Notes: generated from the letters alone by a model not told the origin. Positions 8,123-16,996 are shown, counted from the first letter of the stretch. The stretch: 64,000 bases of DNA from Alterisphingorhabdus sp051668705 (GCF_051668705.1 NZ_CP196351.1:1550001-1614000); one strand, 5' to 3'. Program-made: numbers and translations.

Positions 8123-9802
8123 TCACCGTGTCAGCTTTTTATATGCCAGTCTTGTCGGGCGATCTGCTGCATCACCCAATCTGCGGCGCTTATCTTCCTC
8201 ATAGCTTTCAAAATTTCCTTCAAACCATTCAACATGGCTGTCGCCTTCAAAAGCGAGGATGTGCGTTGCCAAGCGGTCAAGGAAGAAGCGATCGTGCGAG
8301 ATGACCACGGCGCAGCCGGCAAAGCTCTCCAGAGCGTCCTCAAGCGCACGCAGCGTTTCCACGTCAAGATCGTTTGTCGGCTCATCGAGCAGCAGCACGT
8401 TGCCGCCTTCTTTGAGCATCTTGGCCATATGCACGCGGTTGCGTTCACCGCCCGATAGCTGACCGACTTTCTTCTGTTGGTCCGTGCCTTTAAAGTTAAA
8501 TGCCCCTACATATGCGCGGGTTTGCACGTCATGTTTGCCGAAGGTGAAGAAATCCAGCCCGTCGGAAATCTCTTCCCAGACATTCTTATTCGGGTCCAGA
8601 TCATCGCGGCTTTGGTCAACATAGCCCAGTTGCACTGTCGAGCCGACCTCTATGGTGCCGCTATCGGGTGTTTCTTGCCCCGTAATCAGTTTGAACAATG
8701 TCGATTTACCAGCACCATTCGGGCCGATAACGCCAACAATACCGCCCGGTGGCAGCGTGAAGTTCAGATTTTCAAACAGCAATTTATCGCCATAGGCCTT
8801 GGTCAGACCTTCGGCCTCAATCACTTTGCCGCCCAGACGGGCCGGTGTTTGGATAAGGATTTGCGCCTTGCCTGGATCGCGATTTTCCTGCGCTTCGACC
8901 AATTGATCAAAGCTCTTAATCCGCGCTTTGGACTTTGTTTGGCGGCCTTTCGGGTTTTGTCTAATCCAGTCCAGCTCCTGATTAATCGCCTTTTGACGCC
9001 CTTGGTCTTCGCGCGATTCCTGTTCAAGCCGCTTGGCCTTTTTCTCCAAATAGCCTGAATAGTTGGACTCATAAGCAAAATAGCGTCCGCGATCGAGCTC
9101 CAGCACCCATTTCACCACATTGTCGAGGAAATAGCGATCGTGGGTGACCATGATGACATTGCCTTTATACTCGACCAAATGGTTCTCCAGCCAAGCGACG
9201 CTTTCGGCATCCAAATGGTTGGTAGGCTCATCGAGCAACAGGATTTCCGGCTTATCGAGCAGCAAGCGACACAATGCGACACGGCGGCGCTCACCCCCTG
9301 AAAGATTGGTTACCTGAGCATCACCCGGCGGGCAGCGCAGCGCCTCCATGGCGATTTCCAGCTGGTTATCCAGCGTCCAGCCATCAACGGCATCAATTTT
9401 GCCTTGCAGATCGCCCATCTCTTCCATCAATGCGTCAAAATCCACATCTTCGGGTGGATCCGCCATCAGGCCGGTAATTTCATTAAAACGCTCGACAAGG
9501 TCTGCAACCTCACGCACGCCGTCCATAACATTCTCTTTGACAGTCTTGCTGTCATCAAGATGTGGCTCCTGCGCCAGATAGCCAACGCGAATGCCCTCAC
9601 CTGCCCATGCTTCGCCGGCAAATTCGGTATCCATGCCCGCCATGATTTTCATCAAGGTGGATTTACCCGCGCCATTTGGCCCGACAATACCGATCTTCGC
9701 ATCAGGCAGAAATTGCAGGTTGATGTCATTAAGAGTCGGCTTATTGGCGCCGGGATAGGTCTTGGTCAGACCTTTCATAACGTAGCTATACTGCACGGCC
9801 AT
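8123..9802 (-). CDS. ettA: Energy-dependent translational throttle protein EttA (ABC-F ATPase)
   Basis: Cytoplasmic ABC-F protein with tandem ATPase domains and no membrane segment; it binds the ribosomal E site and gates the first peptide bonds according to energy state. The N-terminal domain shows GIVGPNGAGKSTLMKIMAG and NLSGGERRRVALCRLLL with LLLDEPTNHLDAES. The second has GVIGPNGAGKSTLFKL, QLSGGERNRVHMAKML and LLLDEPTNDLDVET. The linker between them carries the RQNPKGRQTKSKAR arm. The ATG at 9802 follows an AGGA site and gives 559 residues, near E. coli EttA (555). The orphan gene at 7560 follows closely. Confidence 0.95.
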   Translation of the reverse strand: MAVQYSYVMKGLTKTYPGANKPTLNDINLQFLPDAKIGIVGPNGAGKSTLMKIMAGMDTEFAGEAWAGEGIRVGYLAQEPHLDDSKTVKENVMDGVREVADLVERFNEITGLMADPPEDVDFDALMEEMGDLQGKIDAVDGWTLDNQLEIAMEALRCPPGDAQVTNLSGGERRRVALCRLLLDKPEILLLDEPTNHLDAESVAWLENHLVEYKGNVIMVTHDRYFLDNVVKWVLELDRGRYFAYESNYSGYLEKKAKRLEQESREDQGRQKAINQELDWIRQNPKGRQTKSKARIKSFDQLVEAQENRDPGKAQILIQTPARLGGKVIEAEGLTKAYGDKLLFENLNFTLPPGGIVGVIGPNGAGKSTLFKLITGQETPDSGTIEVGSTVQLGYVDQSRDDLDPNKNVWEEISDGLDFFTFGKHDVQTRAYVGAFNFKGTDQQKKVGQLSGGERNRVHMAKMLKEGGNVLLLDEPTNDLDVETLRALEDALESFAGCAVVISHDRFFLDRLATHILAFEGDSHVEWFEGNFESYEEDKRRRLGDAADRPTRLAYKKLTR

Positions 9803-9918
9803 GGCGAATTGTCCTGTTTTCAAATTTCATATTGATGCGAGCGCTGCCTAGCGAAGGCTGACCAGCGCTGCAAGAGAGGCATTTGCAAAAATTCAGACGC
9901 TGGTTAAACACATTGACT

Positions 9919-11304
9919 ATGAAACATCTCAGCACCGGATTCGCCGCGCTTGCCAGCGCCCTTATTTTTTCTGCTCCTGCCTATGCACAATTTAATGTCG
10001 CAGAGCTTCAGGAAAAGGCTCTTGCCGATGATACCGCTTATGAAATTGTCGAGGGACTGACAACCGAAGTCGGGCCAAGACTGGCCGGAACAGAGGCTGA
10101 AGCGCGTGCCCGCGATTGGGCCGTAAAGAAACTTACGGCCTTGGGCTTTGCAAATATTCGGGTTGATAATTTTGAGCTACCAACATGGGTTCGCGGCGAA
10201 GAGGTCGCGCAAATCATCGCTCCCTTCCCGCATAATATGCACATCACCGCATTGGGCAACAGTGCATCCACTGGCGAAGATGGCATGGAAGGTGAGATTG
10301 TCCATTTCCGCACTTTGGCCGATCTACAAGCCATTCCTGATAACAGTCTGAATGGCAAAATTGCTTATGTCAGCCACGATATGACGCGCACGCAGGATGG
10401 ATCATCCTATGGCTATTTTGGTGGGGTGCGCTTTTTTGGACCGCGCGTTGCCTCTGAAAAAGGGGCATCTGCTATGGTCATCCGCTCTGTTGGAACGGAT
10501 TATCATCGCAATCCACACACAGGAAACACCAGTTTTGGCGATGCAAAGCCCATACCGGCAGGGGCGATATCTATTCCTGACGCAGAGAATCTGGACCGGA
10601 TTATAGAACGTGCAAAAACATTGGGTGAGCCTGTGCGCATCCGCATGAAGATGACACCGCGCAATATAGGCGTGCAAACATCGGGCAATGTGATCGCCGA
10701 AATTCCAGGTAGTGACCCTAGCCTGCCCATCATTGTGATTGGCGGCCATTTGGACAGTTGGGACTTGGGCACTGGCGCTGTTGATGATGGTGCAGGTGTG
10801 GCCATTACAACTGCTGCAGCGAAACTGATTAAAGACGCCGGTCAACCCAAGCGCACAATACGCATTGTCTGGTTTGGGTCAGAGGAAGTCGGCATATGGG
10901 GCGGCCGAGCCTATGCTGAAAAATATGGCGCAAAAGGCCATGCCATCGCCATGGAGTCAGACTTTGGTGCAGGGCGCATTTACCGCGTTGAATTTAAACT
11001 GCCAGAGGGCAATGACGCTCTCAAAACTGAAATCACCAATGCGTTGTCCACTTTGGGGATAGGGCCATGGGCTGCTCCGGCTAGCGGCGGCCCTGACAAT
11101 GGGCCATTGGTGCGTTTGGGTGTAAACGCAATCGACCTTCAGCAGGATGGCACAGACTATTTTGATCTGCACCACACGCCTGATGATACGCTTGATAAAA
11201 TTGACCCGGCCATGATGAAACAGAATGTCGCCGCTTGGGTGACGGTTCTTTCCATCATCGCCAATAGCGAGGCCGATATTGCGGCCAGACCGGTTGAGCA
11301 ATGA
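9919..11304 (+). CDS. Secreted M28-family metallopeptidase with PA domain
   Basis: Zinc aminopeptidase/carboxypeptidase-like protein with a signal peptide (MKHLSTGFAALASALIFSAP, cleavage after AYA). The middle holds a PA-like insert. The dizinc catalytic domain shows GGHLDSWDLGTGAVDDGAG, WFGSEEVG and the late HHTPDDTLDKID. It is likely periplasmic or exported and degrades peptides. The frame is open upstream to a TTG at 9883 with a GAGG three bases before it; that start would give a longer, Arg-containing n-region and remains possible. The stop overlaps the next gene by four bases. Confidence 0.9.
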   Translation: MKHLSTGFAALASALIFSAPAYAQFNVAELQEKALADDTAYEIVEGLTTEVGPRLAGTEAEARARDWAVKKLTALGFANIRVDNFELPTWVRGEEVAQIIAPFPHNMHITALGNSASTGEDGMEGEIVHFRTLADLQAIPDNSLNGKIAYVSHDMTRTQDGSSYGYFGGVRFFGPRVASEKGASAMVIRSVGTDYHRNPHTGNTSFGDAKPIPAGAISIPDAENLDRIIERAKTLGEPVRIRMKMTPRNIGVQTSGNVIAEIPGSDPSLPIIVIGGHLDSWDLGTGAVDDGAGVAITTAAAKLIKDAGQPKRTIRIVWFGSEEVGIWGGRAYAEKYGAKGHAIAMESDFGAGRIYRVEFKLPEGNDALKTEITNALSTLGIGPWAAPASGGPDNGPLVRLGVNAIDLQQDGTDYFDLHHTPDDTLDKIDPAMMKQNVAAWVTVLSIIANSEADIAARPVEQ

Positions 11305-11564
11305 CTTTGAATATCCGCTTTTGGTGTGCCCTTATCGCGCTGGCCTTTGTCACAGCGTGCAGCAAAGTGCCAGAAGACGTGGCTTCAGAAGATACTAATC
11401 TTACTCAAGAGCAACAAATTGATAAGAGCGCAGAAACATTAGAAGAAGCAGCGGACGCAGCGATGCAAATTGAAATTGATTCCCTCAACAATGTGGAACC
11501 GGAAGCCAATAGCGGGAAGGTCGAACAGGATGATAAGGATCAAAACTCCGAAGATGCAGAGTGA
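11301..11564 (+). CDS. Small acidic lipoprotein
   Basis: 87 residues with a lipoprotein signal: a hydrophobic stretch ending in the lipobox FVTAC (Cys at residue 20). The mature part is short, strongly acidic and Glu/Asp/Gln-rich, and looks disordered. No family recognised. The start overlaps the M28 peptidase stop (ATGA), so the two are probably made together; the lipoprotein might keep the peptidase near the membrane, which is inference only. Confidence 0.75.
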   Translation: MTLNIRFWCALIALAFVTACSKVPEDVASEDTNLTQEQQIDKSAETLEEAADAAMQIEIDSLNNVEPEANSGKVEQDDKDQNSEDAE

Positions 11565-11591
11565 TATACTGAGCCGAAATATCTCCAGTGA

Positions 11592-12833
11592 TTATATTGG
11601 ACTATCTATCTTAGCCGACACTAATTGTGTTCTATCATCACGGTTGTAGATGTCATCGCGATAATCCAAACCAAATGGTGTCGGCATAACGGTAAAATAG
11701 GTCAGATAGACAGGCATCGGCTGCGGCAAAGGAACATTCTGTTCAGGCTCCAAAGTATTGGTAACCGGTCGCTCACCATATATCCATTTGGCGAGTAGCC
11801 ATGGAAATTCCACCCTTACACAACCCGCGCTTAACGCCCTGCTCTCTCTTGCAAACAGGGTCTTGCCAGGCGTGTCATGCAGATAGACGCCAAAGTCATT
11901 GGGAAACATGAATTTAATCGCTCCCATGCCATTGCCCGGACCAGGTCGTTGCCGAAGGCGTAATTCCGTTTCGCCTTTTGCTACAGCGTGCCAATTGACC
12001 TCATCATGCCGCAATATTTTGGCTTTACTGGTCCAGTCAGACAGAGCTTCGAACCCTGCACTTTGCAAATAGCTCTCACCGCGGGCAATAACCCGCGGGG
12101 CATAACGATCTCTGGTTAGATCGGGCGGGATATTCCAATAAGGATTGAGCACGGAATATCGCATCAAACCAGCCATCATTGGTGTGGGGTCGCTAGGCTT
12201 ACCTACAATGACTCGCATAGACTTTACAGAGCGGCCATCTTCGAACATGTAAAGCTGCTGCTTGGCTGCATCAACCAATATAAATTTCTTGCCCAAAAAA
12301 ACTGGCAATTCTTTTGCACGTTGCAAATTAACATTGAGCACACGTCTATGCGCTCCATGCCCTTTATTTAATGAGATAATCAGGGCCTCATCCGCATGAA
12401 AGCCTGACGCCAGACCATGATCACGCCGATATGCAAATATCTTTTCTGACAAAGCGGGATCATAAAACGGCTTTGACGATAGCCCAAGGCGCAGCCTCAG
12501 CTGCGTAACATCATCGCCGCTAGCGCCCTCAGCCAATCGCCGCGTATAAACCAAATTAAATTGTGGCAGAACACCCCATTGCCGATCAAAATCACGAATG
12601 GCAGCCGCAAAACGCGTGACCAGAAGATTGTCTTGCTGCTGGCTCTTTCCAAATTCACCATAATCCAGAAACGGCGCAGAATATTGGTCAGCGATATTCG
12701 CGAGTTCTTGGTCCGCATAATATGTTGTCAGATCCCCGTCGCCGCGGGCCAAAGCGGTGCTTCCCATAGCAGTGAAAGCCGCTATGGCAAGCACGCTCAA
12801 GCGCACGATATTTTGGGGAATCTCTAGGCGCAA
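11592..12833 (-). CDS. Secreted L,D-transpeptidase (YkuD domain)
   Basis: Peptidoglycan cross-linking or remodelling enzyme, 413 residues. A signal peptide ends at STALA (about residue 29). A peptidoglycan-binding-like helical segment follows at about 100-155. The YkuD domain runs from about 183 (KFILVDAAKQQLYMF) and contains the catalytic pair H319 (YLHDTPGK) and C338 (SAGCVR). The arrangement resembles the YcbB/LdtD group but is shorter. The upstream gene on the same strand ends one base before this start, so both are probably one unit. The strand opposes the M28-lipoprotein pair. Confidence 0.92.
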   Translation of the reverse strand: MRLEIPQNIVRLSVLAIAAFTAMGSTALARGDGDLTTYYADQELANIADQYSAPFLDYGEFGKSQQQDNLLVTRFAAAIRDFDRQWGVLPQFNLVYTRRLAEGASGDDVTQLRLRLGLSSKPFYDPALSEKIFAYRRDHGLASGFHADEALIISLNKGHGAHRRVLNVNLQRAKELPVFLGKKFILVDAAKQQLYMFEDGRSVKSMRVIVGKPSDPTPMMAGLMRYSVLNPYWNIPPDLTRDRYAPRVIARGESYLQSAGFEALSDWTSKAKILRHDEVNWHAVAKGETELRLRQRPGPGNGMGAIKFMFPNDFGVYLHDTPGKTLFARESRALSAGCVRVEFPWLLAKWIYGERPVTNTLEPEQNVPLPQPMPVYLTYFTVMPTPFGLDYRDDIYNRDDRTQLVSAKIDSPI

Positions 12834-12834
12834 A

Positions 12835-13257
12835 TTAACCGCGTTCCCCGCGTTGAACTGGCGCCACCTCTTGCTGAGGCGCGGGCGGTGGTGGATTTAC
12901 AGAACGCGCAGTCCACCGCGACGTTTCGTTACAGCTGCTGGCCAAAGATAATGGCCGTCCAGCAACAAAGCGCTGACTATAATTCCAACATTCCTGCATA
13001 TTTCCGCTCTGCAAGCACAGTTGATTACCGCGAACTGACCAGCTCCCTGTGGCATTAGCCCCAGCACCATTTATCTGCGCTTGGCCATTGGGTGCAAAAA
13101 AGACGCTGTTGCTAGTACCATCTGCAAAGACAACATCAACAGTGTGCCCGCGCAGTTCGCTGCCATCCAGTGGCCCAGTCTGTGCGTAAGCATTTCCCCC
13201 GCTCATGCCCAGCGCAATTATGCCGGTCATGCATAAAGTTCTTTTAGATAATTGCAT
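12835..13257 (-). CDS. Secreted protein of unknown function upstream of L,D-transpeptidase
   Basis: About 140 residues with a signal peptide (MQLSKRTLCMTGIIALGMSG, cleavage near AYAQ). The mature domain starts with LDGSELRGHTVDVVFADG and includes GSWSVRGNQLC, a pattern I associate with small secreted beta-rich proteins but cannot name. The C-terminus is Pro-rich (NPPPPAPQQ). Four cysteines could form two disulfides. The ATG at 13257 has an AAGGA site six bases upstream, which rules out the longer in-frame start. It is tightly coupled to the L,D-transpeptidase, suggesting an envelope role. Confidence 0.75.
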   Translation of the reverse strand: MQLSKRTLCMTGIIALGMSGGNAYAQTGPLDGSELRGHTVDVVFADGTSNSVFFAPNGQAQINGAGANATGSWSVRGNQLCLQSGNMQECWNYSQRFVAGRPLSLASSCNETSRWTARSVNPPPPAPQQEVAPVQRGERG

Positions 13258-13504
13258 TGATGATCCTTTCCTACACACATCTCAATCACAATAAATTCCT
13301 ATTATATGATATTATGGATCGTCAAGGTTATATACATAAAGTTACGCTTATTTGTTTGTATATATATATGTAAATCTACGTTTAATATAGTTACTTATTT
13401 TTACAATGTGACCTATATTGGTTTATGCAAGTTTACTTTTTATTTTTCTTTAATGACTCTATAAAATAGCCAGATCGCTCACAATGAGCCTTCAGTATTA
13501 TTAC

Positions 13505-13530
13505 GTAACATAGGTTTTCAAGAATGTTAC
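13505..13530. promoter_or_regulatory. Inverted repeat GTAACAT-N12-ATGTTAC upstream of small membrane protein
   Basis: A perfect seven-base dyad with a 12-base spacer lies 22 bases before the ATG at 13553. It sits in a strongly A+T-rich region of about 295 bases (13258-13552) between divergent genes that otherwise shows no gene. It could be a regulator operator or a 5' leader hairpin. Confidence 0.5.
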
Positions 13531-13552
13531 TGTGTAGATATGGGAGTTTGAA

Positions 13553-13861
13553 ATGAAACTTTTTGCAAAAATTGCTACGGTTGCTGCGAGTTTGATGCTT
13601 GTTATTGGCTCAACTGCGGTGCAGGCACGCGCCGGTCTTATCGCTACAAATTATAGTGGTATTTGCGCTTCCAGTCCTGCGGGGTGCGTTTTGCCAGTCA
13701 AGGCAGCGCCAGCTGCTCCCGCCGCCGCTGAAGAAGCCGCAGCAGTTGCCGCTGAAGAAGGTGGCTTCCCGATCATATTATCATTGATCGCCGCCGCCGC
13801 TGTAGTGGGCGGTATCATTATTCTTGCCGATGACGACGATGATATACCAACTTCACCATAA
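13553..13861 (+). CDS. Small exported membrane protein with Ala/Glu linker and poly-Asp tail
   Basis: 102 residues. A signal peptide-like N-terminus (MKLFAKIATVAASLMLVIGS, then VQARA) precedes a segment with two cysteines (GICASSPAGC), an Ala/Pro/Glu linker at about 42-68, a hydrophobic helix PIILSLIAAAAVVGGIIIL and an acidic end (ADDDDD). A GGAG ribosome site lies seven bases before the ATG. It is probably inner-membrane anchored with most of the chain outside. No family recognised. A strong terminator follows, so it is monocistronic. Confidence 0.7.
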   Translation: MKLFAKIATVAASLMLVIGSTAVQARAGLIATNYSGICASSPAGCVLPVKAAPAAPAAAEEAAAVAAEEGGFPIILSLIAAAAVVGGIIILADDDDDIPTSP

Positions 13862-13885
13862 GCTACTTGAACTATAAAATATTAT

Positions 13886-13918
13886 GGCAGGTGTTCCAGT
13901 GGAGCATCTGCCTTTTTT
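13886..13918 (+). terminator. Rho-independent terminator after the small membrane protein gene
   Basis: GGCAGGTGTTCC and GGAGCATCTGCC form a 12-pair stem (two G-U pairs) around AGT, followed by six T residues. It lies 25 bases after the stop at 13861. Confidence 0.85.
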
Positions 13919-13963
13919 AATTTTCTGAAGAATCTGGTTTCTGAAAAGACCTTAGTGACAATA

Positions 13964-14040
13964 TGGTCGGGGAGACAGGATTTGAACCTGCGACCCCCTG
14001 TACCCAAAACAGGTGCGCTACCAGGCTGCGCCACTCCCCG
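13964..14040 (-). tRNA. tRNA-Pro (anticodon TGG)
   Basis: 77 bases on the minus strand including an encoded CCA. The acceptor stem CGGGGAG pairs with CTCCCCG. The anticodon stem CCTGT/ACAGG encloses loop TTTGGGT, giving TGG. The T loop reads GTTCAAATC. The cloverleaf is complete. Confidence 0.95.
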
Positions 14041-14103
14041 ACATATTGACATTGCATCAGCTTTTTACAGCAAATGCATTTACCGGTCAGACCGATAAAT
14101 TTT

Positions 14104-14180
14104 TGGTGGGCCCGGAGGGACTCGAACCCCCGACCTAGCCGTTATGAGCGGCCAGCTCTAACCAACTGAGCTACAGGCCC
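14104..14180 (-). tRNA. tRNA with CAT anticodon (elongator Met, or Ile2)
   Basis: 77 bases on the minus strand with encoded CCA. The acceptor stem GGGCCTG pairs with CGGGCCC (one G-U pair). The anticodon stem GCCG/CGGC encloses loop CTCATAA, giving CAT, and the T loop is GTTCGAGTC. It lacks initiator features such as a 1-72 mismatch. Whether it is elongator tRNA-Met or the lysidine-modified tRNA-Ile cannot be settled by eye. It lies 63 bases from tRNA-Pro and could share its transcript. Confidence 0.9.
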
Positions 14181-14279
14181 AAACCCATTGCCAGCCCCCT
14201 AGCCGAAAGGATAATCTCTTGGCAAGCAACAAAACCATATTTTCCCAAAATAGCACTGACAAAATCGTAAAAGCCGCCT

Positions 14280-15281
14280 CTATGAAAAGACCGCAGCTTT
14301 AATATCATGCAAAGATGCAGGTTTGATGTTGCGCAGTCCACAATAGGCAAAGACCCGCCGCCACCAATCATATAGCCGGTCAAGGTCATCCCTATTTCTG
14401 ACATATGGGGTATGTCCTGGCTGTAAAGATGGTGAGTGAAAAGAAAATGTCAGCAACTGCAAATGCTCATCAAGCGCCATATCTATCGCACGAATGGCTT
14501 CATCGACGGTTATCCCTTCGGGGGTAAGTGCAATACGCTCAAGCAGATTCGTACGCGCTAAAGCCGCGCGCAATGTTGGTCGGTTGGAAAGACGCGGAAA
14601 AATAAAGTCACCCTGCCGCCTTAGCAAACCCCAGAACATGGTCGTCAAAGGCAGTTCCAACAGATTATGCCCTTCATCCAACCAATATGGTTTTACCGGA
14701 TGATCTTTATAGTTCGGCCCATCCGACCCACTATAATCAAATTTGCTCCTGACAGAGGTGTCGATCAAAATTCCGGCTTCATGAAGGATTTGCGCCGTAT
14801 TGGGCCCCGCCCCATAACGTCCTGCGCGATAGATAATGGGCGCTTGCCCAATAGAGTGTTCTATTTTTTCAACCAGTGAAAGCAATTTAGCACGCTCAAG
14901 TTCTTTGGGAAGATTGCCCGCAAAACTGTTGAAATTATTAGTCTCTTCAGAAAAAGGCGGGCTAACCCAGGGATGCAATTGTGCCCCCACTGCCGCAACG
15001 CCTTTGCTAACAAACTCGCGCAGCCGTTCCGCAGCCGGTTCATGCGTAATAACGGGGTAATCAACCAAATAAATCGGTATGACGCCATGACCTTCACAAA
15101 ATTGTTGAAACCGGTCTAAGCGTTCAAGACTGTCTAAGCCATAGCCTGTGCGGGATATAGGTTTGTTCCAGTCAAAATCTTCTTCTGTATCAACAGTGAC
15201 GATAAAACGCTGACCGAAAGAATCTGGAAATGAAAACCATTCCGGCCTCTTCGGTGGAAGATTGAGCGCGCTAAATGACAC
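14280..15281 (-). CDS. Polysaccharide deacetylase-like protein (WalW type)
   Basis: 333 residues starting with GTG. The fold pattern of carbohydrate esterase family 4 is visible: FIVTVDTEEDFDWN near residue 26, VGAQLHPWVSPPF near 98 (metal-ligand His region), YRAGRYGAGPNT near 150, and LLTFSFHSPSLQPGH near the C-terminus. No signal peptide is seen, so it is probably cytoplasmic. Sphingomonad homologues are often labelled WalW. It lies 20 bases after the sensor kinase gene on the same strand, suggesting one operon. The real substrate is unknown. Confidence 0.82.
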   Translation of the reverse strand: MSFSALNLPPKRPEWFSFPDSFGQRFIVTVDTEEDFDWNKPISRTGYGLDSLERLDRFQQFCEGHGVIPIYLVDYPVITHEPAAERLREFVSKGVAAVGAQLHPWVSPPFSEETNNFNSFAGNLPKELERAKLLSLVEKIEHSIGQAPIIYRAGRYGAGPNTAQILHEAGILIDTSVRSKFDYSGSDGPNYKDHPVKPYWLDEGHNLLELPLTTMFWGLLRRQGDFIFPRLSNRPTLRAALARTNLLERIALTPEGITVDEAIRAIDMALDEHLQLLTFSFHSPSLQPGHTPYVRNRDDLDRLYDWWRRVFAYCGLRNIKPASLHDIKAAVFS

Positions 15282-15301
15282 AAATACTGCCTAAGAATCC
15301 C

Positions 15302-16996
15302 TTATACTGTGGTTGTCATAACAGGGATAACCGGCAAGTCCATAATCGTGTGATGATGGTCGCTCTCAATCTTGATGCCAGCCTCCAAAAGTCTTGCTTC
15401 ACCCAATAATAAAGCAAAGGCCCGCATTTCATCATTGCGCTTGTCTATCCTGCCGTCAGTCGCAGTAACTTTACCGGAAAACCGTGCGCGAACATTATTT
15501 TCATCTTTGCCTGTTTGGAAGGTAACAATAATATGATCAGCATAGCCGGCTGCAAAATATTCGAACCAATGCGTAAGCGCTTCGCAAGTCTCACGCCCCA
15601 ACAGTAATTTGCCGCCAGAATATATCTCAATTTCTGTAGCAATTGCTGGCACCATGACTTCAGTGACTTTATAAAGTGACTGCACATATTCTGCCACGGG
15701 CGTGGCGGATGGCGCGGCTGTCGACGCATTGTCTTGCTCAAAATATTTCAGATGATGAAAATGCGACAGCAATATGTCGCTGTCTCTCACGATAGTTTTC
15801 GCCATTTGACGATATTGCTGCGAAACAGGGCCGAATAGCTGGCTTTCCAATATTTCGGCGAACCCCTTTAACGCACCAACAGGTGTACGCAATTCATGGA
15901 TGAGTTGCCGATAATGGTCACTGCGCGACTCATTTACTACATCTGTCGCATCGCTTTCAGAGTGGTTCTGACCTTTTGAAATAACTCCCAAATAGCCTAC
16001 AAAATCGCTGTTGTGATCAAATTGTGGATGAGCGGTCATTTGCAAAACCTGCCCTTCGCTATCCGGTAAGATAGTGAGCCCTTTTTTGATCGCCATACGC
16101 ATTGCAAAACGCTTGCACGTCGCTGCATCGCAGCCCCAAATTGCCTCCTCAATATTGTTGAAGAGATTGATACCCGTCAATTTATCGTGGCTGGCGACAA
16201 CGATCATACCTTTTTGATCGGTCAGAAAGACCTGCTTCTGCTCCAGACTGTCCGGGTTATCCAAATCATGGAATGGCAATTGTGTCATCGCATTAGGAAA
16301 AGCATCTTGCTGGCTTTTGCTTTTCTTGAAAGTCTCTATGCGGGCAACAATATCCCCAATATTTTGCTGCTTTTGCCGGTCTTTGCCAGCGATAGACTCT
16401 TTACCCAAAAGCGTGCCGGCAGTATCTGACGCCTTAAGCACTTCTGGCTGTTCTGCTTGATTATGCATATCCAATATGAGCAAATCTGCCGGGCTTTCTG
16501 ATGGTGACTGACCACTTACGAAGCTTTTCTTTTTAGCCTTTTCAGCAATGATATCTGTAAGCGGCGCCTCTGATGCGCTCAACAGTTTCTCACTTTCCAG
16601 AAATTGTTGCGCTTTCTCTCCAAATAATGGACGCATTGAACGCCATTGCTCTGGCGAGAATTGACTTTTATTGAGCGCAGCACGTTGTGTCGATGATTTC
16701 GAGAGAAGATAGTTTAATAATGCAGGTGATTGTATTGGCTTGTAAAGTTCATCAATTGCATCATTCTTTTGCTGATCCGTCATCTGCAATGACAATTGGT
16801 GCAACCTCATAATGCCAGCAATCATTTGATCGGGAGAGAAGGAAATCTCGGCCTTTGACTCGGCTTGTTTTGGATCATATCCGGGAATATTGCTCAGCAA
16901 GTCAAGAAGTTGCCGGTATTGCACACGTGCCAATGCCCGCTCTGGAACAGGGCCAGCTAGCACCGTCGATAATCTGTCGTCATAATAAGGCAGCAC
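15302..16996 (-). CDS. Sensor histidine kinase-like protein with degenerate ATPase domain
   Basis: About 564 residues, no membrane segment. The N-terminal half is a helical region rich in Gln, Ser and Lys. A PAS-like segment (VFLTDQKGMIVVASHD) lies before the dimerisation helix carrying the phospho-acceptor motif IHELRTPVGALKGFAEI. The C-terminal part should be HATPase_c, but I find no clear N box, DxGxG or GxGLG motif. The GTG at 16996 (giving MLPYYDDRLS) is preferred because homologues I recall start near this motif; a TTG at 17083 is an alternative. It sits divergent from the Lrp gene and upstream of the deacetylase. Confidence 0.75.
   Translation of the reverse strand: MLPYYDDRLSTVLAGPVPERALARVQYRQLLDLLSNIPGYDPKQAESKAEISFSPDQMIAGIMRLHQLSLQMTDQQKNDAIDELYKPIQSPALLNYLLSKSSTQRAALNKSQFSPEQWRSMRPLFGEKAQQFLESEKLLSASEAPLTDIIAEKAKKKSFVSGQSPSESPADLLILDMHNQAEQPEVLKASDTAGTLLGKESIAGKDRQKQQNIGDIVARIETFKKSKSQQDAFPNAMTQLPFHDLDNPDSLEQKQVFLTDQKGMIVVASHDKLTGINLFNNIEEAIWGCDAATCKRFAMRMAIKKGLTILPDSEGQVLQMTAHPQFDHNSDFVGYLGVISKGQNHSESDATDVVNESRSDHYRQLIHELRTPVGALKGFAEILESQLFGPVSQQYRQMAKTIVRDSDILLSHFHHLKYFEQDNASTAAPSATPVAEYVQSLYKVTEVMVPAIATEIEIYSGGKLLLGRETCEALTHWFEYFAAGYADHIIVTFQTGKDENNVRARFSGKVTATDGRIDKRNDEMRAFALLLGEARLLEAGIKIESDHHHTIMDLPVIPVMTTTV

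Noticed and set aside
9883..9918. TTG start for the M28 peptidase
   Set aside because: Possible, with a GAGG three bases upstream, but the ATG at 9919 gives a compact signal peptide; kept only as an alternative.
13964..14180. tRNA genes as integration sites
   Set aside because: No integrase, no direct repeat of the tRNA 3' end and no foreign-looking island adjoins them.
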